From positions 1-5,022 of the forward strand of contig JAQGJF010000223.1 of NCBI GenBank assembly GCA_028290765.1: a DNA stretch of 5,022 bases, read 5' to 3'. The position numbers and the translations under genes were made by a program. Positions 1-5,022 of the stretch are shown in pieces (the first letter of the stretch is position 1; each line of letters starts with the position of its first letter). This DNA is from Tardiphaga sp. (GTDB lineage Bacteria > Pseudomonadota > Alphaproteobacteria > Rhizobiales > Xanthobacteraceae). The notes beneath the pieces were generated by a model that did no database searches, had not been told where the DNA came from, and was given only the letters and a program-made list of their open reading frames with translations.

Positions 1-1499
1 AGCTCTGGTGGGGGCATCAGATTCCGGCGTGGTATGGGCCGGACGGCAAGGTGTTCGTCGCCGAGACCGAGGAAGAAGCGATCGGCAACGCGCTCGGCTA
101 TTACGCCGAGCAGGAAGTCATCACCGCCGAGCAGGGCCGCGAGATGGCGCTCGATCCGGACAAGCGAGCCGGATTCATCACCCGCGACGAGGACGTGCTC
201 GACACCTGGTTCTCCTCGGCGTTATGGCCGTTCTCGACGCTGGGCTGGCCCGACGACGAGACTGACGTGAAGCGCTACTACCCGACCGATGTTCTGGTCA
301 CGGGATTCGACATTATCTTCTTCTGGGTCGCCCGGATGATGATGATGGGAATGCACTTCTTGAAAGATGTGCCGTTCCCGACGGTCTACATTCACGCCCT
401 CGTCCGCGACGAGAAGGGCGCCAAGATGTCGAAGTCGAAGGGCAACGTCATCGATCCGTTGCATCTGATCGACGACTACGGCGCTGACGCGCTGCGCTTT
501 ACGCTGGCGGCGATGGCGGCGCAGGGCCGGGACATCAAGCTCGCGCCGCAGCGCGTCGAAGGCTATCGCAACTTCGCGACCAAGCTGTGGAACGCCTGCC
601 GCTTCGCCGAAATGAATGGCTGCGTAATGCCGCCGGGATTCGATCCCGCCAAGGCGAAGCAGACGCTGAGCCGCTGGATTGCGCACGAGACCGCGCGCGC
701 GGTGGGCGAGGTCACCGAAGCGATCGAGGCCTATCGCTTCAACGATGCCGCCGGCTCGGCCTATCGCTTCGTCTGGAATGTGTATTGCGACTGGTATCTC
801 GAACTCGCCAAGCCCGTGCTGATGGGCGAGGAGGGCGACGCCAAGGCCGAAACCCGCGCCATGGTGGCGTGGGCGCGCGATGAAATCCTCAAACTGCTGC
901 ACCCGTTCATGCCGTTCATCACCGAAGAATTGTGGACGGTGACGGCGGAGGGCGGCCCGGCGCGCCCCGGGCTCCTCACTTTGGCGCCGTGGCCGGGCCA
1001 CGACAATCTCACCGACGATGCCGCCGAGGCCGAGATCGGCTGGGTGGTCGATCTCGTCACCGCCATTCGCTCGCTGCGCGCCGAGATGAACATTCCGCCG
1101 GCGACCTTGACGCCGCTGGTGCTGGCCGCGGCCTCCGCGGAAACCCAGGAACGCGCGAAACGCTGGAATGACGTGATGAAGCGTCTTGCGCGGCTCGCCG
1201 ACATCTCATTCGTCGACCGCGCCCCGGAAGGCGCCGTGCAATTGCTGGTGCGCGGCGAGGTCGCGGCGCTACCGCTGAAGGGCGTGATCGATCTGGCGGC
1301 CGAGAAAGCCCGGCTCGACAAGGAAATCGCCAAGGCCGAGGCCGACATCAAGCGCGTCGACGCCAAGCTGTCGAACGAGAAGTTCGTCGCCAACGCGCCT
1401 GAAGAGATCGTCGAGGAAGAAAAGGAAAAGCGCGAAGCCGCGCTGGCGCGCAAGGCGAAATTCCTCGAGGCATTGGACCGGCTCAAGAACGCAACGTGA
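1..1499 (+). CDS. valS: Valyl-tRNA synthetase, C-terminal 498 residues (5' end outside window)
   Basis: Cytoplasmic class Ia aminoacyl-tRNA synthetase that charges tRNA-Val with valine using ATP. The gene runs in from the left; the first complete codon is at position 3. The fragment opens with LWWGHQIPAWY, the conserved segment after the editing (CP1) insertion. It continues through DTWFSSALWPFS (from about residue 67) and TGFDIIFFWVARM to the ATP-binding signature KMSKS at fragment residues 141-145 (bases 423-437). An anticodon-binding helical domain follows (starting around KLWNACRFAEMN). The last 71 residues (about 428-498) are a charged Lys/Glu/Ala-rich segment matching the C-terminal tRNA-binding coiled coil of ValS. 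The HIGH motif and most of the editing domain lie outside the window. The reading frame is intact to the TGA at 1497-1499, which overlaps a possible GTG start of the next gene (GTGA at 1496-1499), so the two may be translationally coupled. The family assignment is very secure. Confidence 0.98.
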   Translation, partial: LWWGHQIPAWYGPDGKVFVAETEEEAIGNALGYYAEQEVITAEQGREMALDPDKRAGFITRDEDVLDTWFSSALWPFSTLGWPDDETDVKRYYPTDVLVTGFDIIFFWVARMMMMGMHFLKDVPFPTVYIHALVRDEKGAKMSKSKGNVIDPLHLIDDYGADALRFTLAAMAAQGRDIKLAPQRVEGYRNFATKLWNACRFAEMNGCVMPPGFDPAKAKQTLSRWIAHETARAVGEVTEAIEAYRFNDAAGSAYRFVWNVYCDWYLELAKPVLMGEEGDAKAETRAMVAWARDEILKLLHPFMPFITEELWTVTAEGGPARPGLLTLAPWPGHDNLTDDAAEAEIGWVVDLVTAIRSLRAEMNIPPATLTPLVLAAASAETQERAKRWNDVMKRLARLADISFVDRAPEGAVQLLVRGEVAALPLKGVIDLAAEKARLDKEIAKAEADIKRVDAKLSNEKFVANAPEEIVEEEKEKREAALARKAKFLEALDRLKNAT

Positions 1500-1504
1500 C
1501 CTCG

Positions 1505-1886
1505 ATGCTGGATCATGTCTCGGTGTCGGATATTGCCGCGGCCGCGCGGTTTTATGATGCGGTCATGACCGCGCTCGGCATCGTCAAGGTCGGTCACCGC
1601 GAGGACTGGATCGGCTATGGCGAGCGGTCGCGACCCGCCTATCCCGACCGCGTCTATCTTTCGATCCGCAAAGGCTTGAGGCCCGATGATGCCCCCGGCC
1701 GCCACTGGTGCTTCAAGGCACGGTGGCGAACCCCGGGTCGACGTATTCTGGGACGCCGGCATTGCCGCAGGCGGGAGCGATGACGGTCCACCGGGCGTGC
1801 GCAACTATCACGCCTCCTACTACGCCGCCTTCCTGCGCGATCCCGATGGCAACCGGATTGAAGCGGTGTGCCATCACGCGTTGTAG
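1505..1886 (+). pseudogene. VOC (glyoxalase/bleomycin-resistance fold) family protein, frameshifted
   Basis: A small vicinal-oxygen-chelate protein with two halves in different frames. The first frame gives MLDHVSVSDIAAAARFYDAV at the start and PGRHWCFKA near residue 70, then degenerates into Arg-rich sequence and stops at 1781-1783. The second frame resumes with VDVFWDAGIAAGG from 1737 and contains the hallmark C-terminal stretch FLRDPDGNRIEAVCH, ending at TAG 1884-1886. Removing one base, for example one C of the CCCC run at 1731-1734, joins them as ARWRTRVDVFW and gives a 126-residue protein, the usual length for single-domain VOC proteins. Probable metal ligands (His4, the His of RHWCF, the Glu of NRIEAV) would be split between the halves, so the 92-residue truncated product is unlikely to fold. 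ATG 1505 is chosen because family members typically begin at MLDH; GTG 1496, overlapping the valS stop, is the alternative. The substrate cannot be deduced. Either a real pseudogene or a sequencing error. Confidence 0.85.
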
Positions 1887-1901
1887 CAAAGCTCAGCAAC
1901 C

Positions 1902-1970
1902 GCAGCCAGGATGATCGAAGCGAAATCCGGGTACTCAGTTCCCGCATGTCGCTTCGCTCATCCGGGCTAC
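1902..1970. repeat. Imperfect palindromic intergenic repeat, copy 1
   Basis: Arms at 1902-1931 and 1941-1970 are 30 nt each and pair at 25 of 30 positions around a 9-nt loop. The right arm contains GTCGCTTCGCTCATCCGGGC and is identical at 29 of 30 positions to the right arm of the copy at 4285-4314. The left arm is the more degraded half. The element fills most of the 95-bp gap between the converging VOC and mpg genes, so its transcript would form a long hairpin at both 3' ends. There is no following T tract, so it is not a classical intrinsic terminator. From memory, this type of sequence is abundant between genes in Bradyrhizobium and relatives. Confidence 0.88.
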
Positions 1971-1981
1971 AATCTCATCAC

Positions 1982-2602
1982 TCAGGTCGCTTCCGGAAAC
2001 GGCTTGCTGAGAAACTTCGAGCCCCTCACGCCATACCGCCAGGGCAATTCCACCGCCTTGGTGATGCCGATCCGCAAGCCGGTGACGATATCGGGCTTTC
2101 GCGTCCGCGCATGAAGTGCGATCGGCGGGGTGTCGAGCGGCAGCTCGTTGTGCTGGTGGGTGATCGCGAGCGCCTGCGTGAGCTTGCCCGGTCCCGAGCA
2201 CAACAGCCGCTCGTCATGCAGCATGCGTCGCCGCCGCATCGCGGCAATGCCATGTGTGGGTTCCAGGGCGCGGATCAGCACCGCGCTGGCCGAACCTTCC
2301 TTTTCGCAGACGAAATTGATGCACCAGTGAATGCCGTAGGACCGATACACATAGGCAAAGCCCGGCGGTCCGAACATCACCAGATTGCGCGGCGTCGGTC
2401 CATTGTAGGAATGCGCCGCCGCCTCGGTGTGATGATAGGCCTCGACCTCGACGATGATGCCGCCAACGCCATCCACCAATAGCGTCGTGCCGATCAGATC
2501 GGGCGCGACCTTGTGCACGCTGCGGGCGAAGAAGTCGCGCTTGAGCTGATGGCCGAGGCTTGGGGTGGATGGATGCGCGAAAATGCGGCTTTTGGTGGCC
2601 AT
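1982..2602 (-). CDS. mpg: DNA-3-methyladenine glycosylase (AAG/Mpg family)
   Basis: Monofunctional base-excision repair glycosylase expected to cut the N-glycosidic bond of alkylated purines such as 3-methyladenine, and possibly hypoxanthine, leaving an abasic site. The 206-residue protein matches the usual bacterial length of about 190-210. The active-site block [18 protein letters not shown] places Glu54 at the position of the catalytic Glu125 of human AAG and His64 at that of His136. The block [13 protein letters not shown] aligns Tyr89 with the DNA-intercalating Tyr162 and Asn96 with Asn169. Also conserved are [25 protein letters not shown] and the C-terminal [16 protein letters not shown]. 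All these key residues are present, so it should be active. ATG 2602 is the only good start; there is no strong Shine-Dalgarno sequence, and a 9-bp inverted-repeat arm lies just upstream. It is transcribed alone, divergent from lipA and convergent with the VOC gene. Human residue numbers are from memory. Confidence 0.95.
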   Translation of the reverse strand: MATKSRIFAHPSTPSLGHQLKRDFFARSVHKVAPDLIGTTLLVDGVGGIIVEVEAYHHTEAAAHSYNGPTPRNLVMFGPPGFAYVYRSYGIHWCINFVCEKEGSASAVLIRALEPTHGIAAMRRRRMLHDERLLCSGPGKLTQALAITHQHNELPLDTPPIALHARTRKPDIVTGLRIGITKAVELPWRYGVRGSKFLSKPFPEAT

Positions 2603-2606
2603 GGCA

Positions 2607-2649
2607 ATCGGCTGCGGGGATGGGAGGCTGGCGGGGTGCGGCAGCCGAT
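2607..2649. repeat. 9-bp perfect inverted repeat upstream of mpg
   Basis: ATCGGCTGC at 2607-2615 is the exact reverse complement of GCAGCCGAT at 2641-2649, with 25 bases between the arms. The proximal arm ends 4 bases before the mpg ATG (2602, minus strand). In RNA it could form a stem covering the ribosome-binding region; in DNA the two arms could be an operator, with the distal arm overlapping a possible -10 box. The dyad is directly visible, but its function is inferred and it could be chance in GC-rich sequence. Confidence 0.5.
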
Positions 2650-2673
2650 ATGCTAAAGCTTCCAGGTGATCAA
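2645..2673 (-). promoter_or_regulatory. Possible sigma70-type promoter for mpg
   Basis: On the minus strand, TTGATC (2673-2668; 4 of 6 matches to TTGACA) is separated by exactly 17 bases from TATCGG (2650-2645; 3 of 6 matches to TATAAT). Transcription would begin near 2638, giving a leader of about 35 nt before the mpg ATG. The match is weak, and alphaproteobacterial promoters are poorly predicted by consensus. The spacing and position are the main support. Confidence 0.25.
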
Positions 2674-2731
2674 GGCGAGGGCGGGTTGCAGTCCGGGGTC
2701 CGGCGGATTACCTAGGGTTCTCTCTGATGGC

Positions 2732-2775
2732 GCATGATCTGGTCGGAAAACCGGGACCACTTTTCCGGATCATGC
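2732..2775. repeat. Palindromic repeat (GCATGATC type) in the lipA leader
   Basis: The outer stem GCATGATC (2732-2739) pairs with GATCATGC (2768-2775). The inner stem CGGAAAA (2744-2750) pairs with TTTTCCG (2761-2767). A 4-nt one-sided bulge (TGGT) separates the two stems, and the loop is 10 nt. I recognise the pattern (CATGATC, then GGAAAACCGG, then CTTTTCCGGATCATG) as a dispersed intergenic repeat of Bradyrhizobium and other Rhizobiales. It ends 18 bases before the lipA start, so it lies in or next to the lipA 5' leader. It also contains an in-frame ATG (2734) that would add 20 non-family residues to LipA. Confidence 0.85.
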
Positions 2776-2793
2776 CCTGAAAACGGACATTCC

Positions 2794-3753
2794 ATGGTCG
2801 TCGTTCTCGATACCGTCTCCGCCACGCAGCTTCGCCCGCGCCATCCGGAAAAGGTCAACCGGCCGGATGCGCTGTCGCCGCCGAAGCCGGACTGGATCCG
2901 GGTCCGCGCGCCGAACAGCCGCGGCTATGCCGATACCCGCAAGATCGTCAAGGAAAACGGCCTCGTCACCGTCTGCGAGGAAGCCGGCTGCCCGAATATC
3001 GGCGTGTGCTGGGACAAGAAGCACGACACCTTCATGATCATGGGGGACACCTGCACCCGCGCGTGCGCGTTCTGCAACGTCAAGACCGGGATGCCCGGCG
3101 CGCTCGATGCGCTCGAGCCCGAACATGTCGCGGAGGCCACCCGCAAGCTTGGCTTGGCTCATATCGTCATCACTTCGGTGGACCGCGACGATCTCGCCGA
3201 TGGCGGCGCCGAACACTTTGCCAGGACGATTCGCGCCATTCGCGAGCGCTGCCCGACCACGACGATCGAGATCCTGACGCCGGATTTCCTCCGCAAGGAG
3301 GGCGCCCTCGAGGTGGTCGCCGCGGCAAAGCCCGATGTGTTCAACCACAATCTCGAAACCGTGCCGTCGCGCTATCTCACGGTGCGGCCGGGTGCGCGCT
3401 ATTTCCATTCCATCCGCCTGTTGCAGCGGGTCAAGGAAATCGACCCCAATATCTTCACCAAGTCCGGCATCATGGTCGGGCTCGGCGAAGAGCGTCACGA
3501 GGTGCTGCAGGTGATGGACGACCTGCGCTCGGCCGATGTCGATTTTCTCACCATCGGCCAGTATCTGCAGCCGACCCGCAAGCATCATGCCGTCATGCGC
3601 TATGTCACGCCGGATGAATTTGGCGGCTATGAGAAGATCGCCTATGCCAAGGGCTTTCTGATGGTCTCGGCCAGTCCCCTGACGCGCTCGTCGCATCATG
3701 CCGGCGACGATTTTGCGAAACTTCAGGCGGCCCGCGCTGCGATGACCCGCTGA
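2794..3753 (+). CDS. lipA: Lipoyl synthase (radical SAM)
   Basis: Inserts two sulfur atoms into octanoyl chains on the lipoyl domains of enzymes such as pyruvate and 2-oxoglutarate dehydrogenase, using S-adenosylmethionine and two iron-sulfur clusters. The 319-residue protein has the auxiliary-cluster motif C-x4-C-x5-C at Cys61, Cys66 and Cys72 ([13 protein letters not shown]). The radical-SAM motif C-x3-C-x2-C is at Cys87, Cys91 and Cys94 (CTRACAFC). The C-terminal RSS at 298-300 supplies the serine ligand of the auxiliary cluster. VFNHNLETV and GIMVGLGE are also typical. ATG 2794 ([10 protein letters not shown]) is chosen because this is the usual start in related sequences as I recall them, and it has an ACGGA Shine-Dalgarno-like sequence at 2783-2787. 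The in-frame ATG at 2734 lies inside a repeat and is rejected. Residue 71 is Val where LipA usually has Glu (NIGECW), an odd change between two cluster cysteines. The COQ10-like gene follows after 10 bases, implying co-transcription. Confidence 0.97.
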   Translation: MVVVLDTVSATQLRPRHPEKVNRPDALSPPKPDWIRVRAPNSRGYADTRKIVKENGLVTVCEEAGCPNIGVCWDKKHDTFMIMGDTCTRACAFCNVKTGMPGALDALEPEHVAEATRKLGLAHIVITSVDRDDLADGGAEHFARTIRAIRERCPTTTIEILTPDFLRKEGALEVVAAAKPDVFNHNLETVPSRYLTVRPGARYFHSIRLLQRVKEIDPNIFTKSGIMVGLGEERHEVLQVMDDLRSADVDFLTIGQYLQPTRKHHAVMRYVTPDEFGGYEKIAYAKGFLMVSASPLTRSSHHAGDDFAKLQAARAAMTR

Positions 3754-3763
3754 GCGTTACGCG

Positions 3764-4231
3764 ATGCCGACATTTTCGAACAAGCGCCGGGTTCCCCACA
3801 GCGCGGCCGAGATGTTCGATCTCGTGGCCGACGTCGAGCGCTATCCGGAATTCGTGCCGCTGTGCAAGGCGCTGAAAATCCGTCAGCGCACCGCCAAACC
3901 CGACGGCACCGAAATCATCGTCGCCGACATGACGGTGTCGTTCAAGGTGGTCCGCGAAGCCTTCACCAGCAAGGTGACGCTGGATCGGCCAAACCTCAAA
4001 ATCCTGGTCGAGTACCTGCAGGGACCGTTCAGCAACCTTGAAAATCGCTGGACCTTCGAGCCGAAAACCGACGGCGCCTGCGATGTCGGCTTCTTCATCG
4101 CCTATGAGTTCAAGAGCCGGATGCTGGCGATGCTGATGGGCACGATGTTCGACACCGCATTCCAGCGCCTGGCCGCGGCTTTCGAGAAACGCGCCGACGC
4201 GGTGTATGGAAAGTCTCGTCCTGCCGGTTAA
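3764..4231 (+). CDS. COQ10/RatA-family SRPBCC (START-like) protein
   Basis: A 155-residue single-domain protein of the SRPBCC/START lipid-binding superfamily. The opening PTFSNKRRVPHSAAEMFDLV, then DVERYPEFVPLCKAL, and later LEYLQ-like EYLQGPFSNLENRW and the long C-terminal helix MFDTAFQRLAAAFEKRAD match the bacterial and mitochondrial COQ10 group. COQ10 is thought to bind ubiquinone and support its delivery or use in the respiratory chain, acting near the inner membrane. There is no signal peptide or membrane segment. The same family is often labelled RatA toxin of a type II toxin-antitoxin system, but no RatB/RnfH-like partner is next to it here, so the respiratory role is preferred. ATG 3764 follows the lipA stop by 10 bases with only a weak GAG upstream, so it probably depends on lipA transcription. 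The final TAA is followed by a hairpin-forming repeat. Confidence 0.93.
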   Translation: MPTFSNKRRVPHSAAEMFDLVADVERYPEFVPLCKALKIRQRTAKPDGTEIIVADMTVSFKVVREAFTSKVTLDRPNLKILVEYLQGPFSNLENRWTFEPKTDGACDVGFFIAYEFKSRMLAMLMGTMFDTAFQRLAAAFEKRADAVYGKSRPAG

Positions 4232-4252
4232 ACAGCCGTTGTGGCTCAGTTT

Positions 4253-4314
4253 GTAGCCCGCATGAGCGCAGCGACATGCGGGGCCCCGGATGTCGCTTCG
4301 CTCATCCGGGCTAC
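4253..4314. repeat. Palindromic intergenic repeat, copy 2
   Basis: Arms at 4253-4283 and 4284-4314 meet at a central GGGGCCCC with no loop; the outer 30 nt pair at 27 of 30 positions. The left arm begins GTAGCCCGCATGAGCGCAGC and the right arm ends TTCGCTCATCCGGGCTAC. The right arm differs from that of the copy at 1941-1970 by a single base, in the same orientation. It occupies the gap between the converging COQ10-like gene and cinA, 21 bases after the former's stop and 41 bases from the latter's. It could form a strong hairpin in either transcript, but no U-tract follows. Confidence 0.92.
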
Positions 4315-4355
4315 GCGCGGGACTGCTCGATCGCGTATGTCTCGGCGACGCCGAA

Positions 4356-4958
4356 TCACGAGCGCGGCGGCCGCCGTCGCTTGACCGCGGTGCCGCGGGG
4401 CGTTCGCGCTACCCTCGGGCGCAGTCGCGTGGCGGCGGCACGGTGGGTCTTGGCGGGCACCTGCGGTCCGCGCGCGAGTTCCATCAGCATCCGCAGCGCT
4501 TCAACCACCGAACGCGCCCGCACCGTGCTGCGGCCGATCGCGCCGAAGCGGCATTCGCGATGGACGATGCGGCCGTCGCGGGCGGCGACCGCGAAATGCA
4601 CGAGCCCGACCGGCTTGCCTGGCGTCGCGCCGCCCGGACCGGCGATGCCGGTGATGGAAACCGCGAGGTCGACATCAGCGTTCTCCAGGGCGCCGACCGC
4701 CATAGCGGTCGCGGTCTCATTGCTGACCGCGCCAAACGTCGCCAGCGTGGTCGCCTTGACGCCGAGCATCGCGCGCTTGGCCTCATTGGAATAAGTGACA
4801 AAGCCGCGGTCGATCACGTCGGACGAGCCGGGAATGTCGGTGAGCGCGCCGGCAACCAGACCGCCGGTGCAGGATTCCGCGGTCGCGACGGTCAGCTTGC
4901 GCATTCGGCAAAGATCGAGCAGCGAGCGGGAGAGGGCGCGGGCGTCGCTGCCGCTCAT
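4356..4958 (-). CDS. cinA: CinA C-terminal-domain protein (NMN deamidase-type), with Arg-rich tail
   Basis: A 200-residue stand-alone CinA C-terminal domain. Related proteins (PncC) deamidate nicotinamide mononucleotide to nicotinate mononucleotide, recycling by-products of NAD-consuming reactions in the cytoplasm. Family motifs are all present: TVATAESCTGGLVAGALTD (residues 23-41), IDRGFVTYSNEAKRAMLGV (49-67), the AVSN segment and AVSITGIAGPGG (99-110), then KPVGLVHFAVA. The N-terminal molybdopterin-binding-like (COG1058) domain of long CinA proteins is absent. The catalytic domain ends near residue 162; about 38 further residues form a basic tail rich in Arg, Ala and Pro, ending KRRRPPRS, beyond the usual 160-170 length. 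ATG 4958 is chosen because it starts one base after the ispDF stop. An in-frame ATG at 4991 would overlap ispDF and add 11 unlikely residues. Probably translationally coupled to ispDF. Confidence 0.94.
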   Translation of the reverse strand: MSGSDARALSRSLLDLCRMRKLTVATAESCTGGLVAGALTDIPGSSDVIDRGFVTYSNEAKRAMLGVKATTLATFGAVSNETATAMAVGALENADVDLAVSITGIAGPGGATPGKPVGLVHFAVAARDGRIVHRECRFGAIGRSTVRARSVVEALRMLMELARGPQVPAKTHRAAATRLRPRVARTPRGTAVKRRRPPRS

Positions 4959-4959
4959 C

Positions 4960-5022
4960 TCAATCGACCCACGGCAGGCGGATGGCCGCACTTGCGGTGG
5001 CAGCGATACCTTCCTCGCGGCC
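4960..5022 (-). CDS. ispDF: Bifunctional IspD/IspF (MEP pathway), last 20 codons only
   Basis: On the minus strand an open frame enters from the right edge and ends at the TGA (4962-4960), one base before the cinA start. The visible C-terminus reads GREEGIAATASAAIRLPW followed by two more residues. This matches the end of IspF (2-C-methyl-D-erythritol 2,4-cyclodiphosphate synthase), where G-R-x-E-G-I-A is the conserved C-terminal motif. IspF makes the cyclic diphosphate intermediate of isoprenoid synthesis. In alphaproteobacteria it is commonly fused behind IspD, and ispDF is commonly next to a CinA-domain gene, so the fused form is inferred. Only the C-terminus is visible, so the IspD part and enzyme integrity cannot be judged. 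Confidence 0.8.
   Translation of the reverse strand, partial: GREEGIAATASAAIRLPWVD

Noticed and set aside
222..1804. Long minus-strand open frames opposite valS and the VOC gene (259 and 347 codons)
   Set aside because: They are antisense to strongly conserved protein sequence, have low-complexity Arg/Ser/Ala-rich composition, and show no recognisable domain. Typical of high-GC codon bias.
1868..2482. 204-codon plus-strand open frame across the repeat and opposite mpg
   Set aside because: It starts inside the end of the VOC gene, passes through the palindromic repeat and runs antisense to Mpg, which has all its active-site residues. Not a gene.
2686..2714. Possible lipA promoter TTGCAG, 17 bases, TACCTA
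   Set aside because: The spacing is right, but only 3 of 6 and 2 of 6 bases match consensus; too weak to list.
2770..3699. 309-codon minus-strand open frame opposite lipA
   Set aside because: Complement of the well-conserved LipA frame, with no family resemblance. A codon-bias shadow.
3764..4231. RatA-type toxin of a toxin-antitoxin pair
   Set aside because: The family label exists, but no RatB-like partner is adjacent. The neighbours (lipA, cinA, ispDF) are housekeeping, and COQ10-type motifs fit better.
4276..4794. 172-codon plus-strand open frame starting in repeat copy 2
   Set aside because: Its start is in the palindrome and the rest is antisense to the CinA domain. The short peptide CRFAHPGY that it shares with a frame at 1911 simply reflects the shared repeat.
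1..5022. CRISPR array, tRNA or rRNA genes, insertion sequence or defence island
   Set aside because: There are no regularly spaced direct repeats, no cloverleaf-like segment or rRNA sequence, no transposase or integrase frame, and no cluster of unrecognised genes. Nothing supports a novel multi-gene system in this window.

Overview
The window is ordinary high-GC alphaproteobacterial chromosome. It most likely comes from the Bradyrhizobium / Rhodopseudomonas / Afipia / Nitrobacter group (Nitrobacteraceae). Three things point there: the protein sequences (ValS, LipA, a COQ10-like protein, a CinA-domain protein, and the end of a fused IspDF); the ispDF-cinA arrangement; and two kinds of palindromic intergenic repeat that I recognise from memory as common in that group. 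No database search was possible, so the genus is an inference.

Layout from left to right. Positions 1-1499 (+) hold the C-terminal 498 residues of valyl-tRNA synthetase. Its stop codon overlaps a possible GTG start of a small VOC (glyoxalase-fold) gene at 1505-1886 (+), which is broken by a single +1 frameshift near 1718-1737. A convergent gap (1887-1981) carries an imperfect 30-bp-arm palindrome. Positions 1982-2602 (-) encode a 3-methyladenine DNA glycosylase (Mpg/AAG family). The divergent gap 2603-2793 contains a 9-bp inverted repeat just upstream of the glycosylase start and a second type of palindromic repeat just upstream of lipA. Then come lipA (2794-3753, +) and, 10 nt later, a COQ10/RatA-type SRPBCC protein (3764-4231, +). 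A second convergent gap (4232-4355) holds another copy of the first palindrome. On the minus strand, a CinA C-terminal-domain protein (4356-4958) begins one base after the stop of ispDF, of which only the last 20 codons are in the window (4960-5022).

The genes are mostly housekeeping: translation (valS), base-excision repair (mpg), lipoate synthesis (lipA), a probable ubiquinone-binding or chaperone protein (COQ10-like), NAD-cycle repair (CinA/PncC domain), and isoprenoid precursor synthesis by the MEP pathway (ispDF). LipA and the COQ10-like protein both support respiratory metabolism and look co-transcribed. ispDF and cinA look like one operon on the other strand.

I found no undescribed multi-gene system here. 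The points worth a second look are smaller: the frameshifted VOC gene, the placement of the two related palindromes at both convergent gene ends, the repeat in the lipA leader that also supplies a spurious upstream start, a Glu-to-Val change inside the LipA auxiliary-cluster motif, the inverted repeat at the mpg start, and an arginine-rich tail on the CinA protein.
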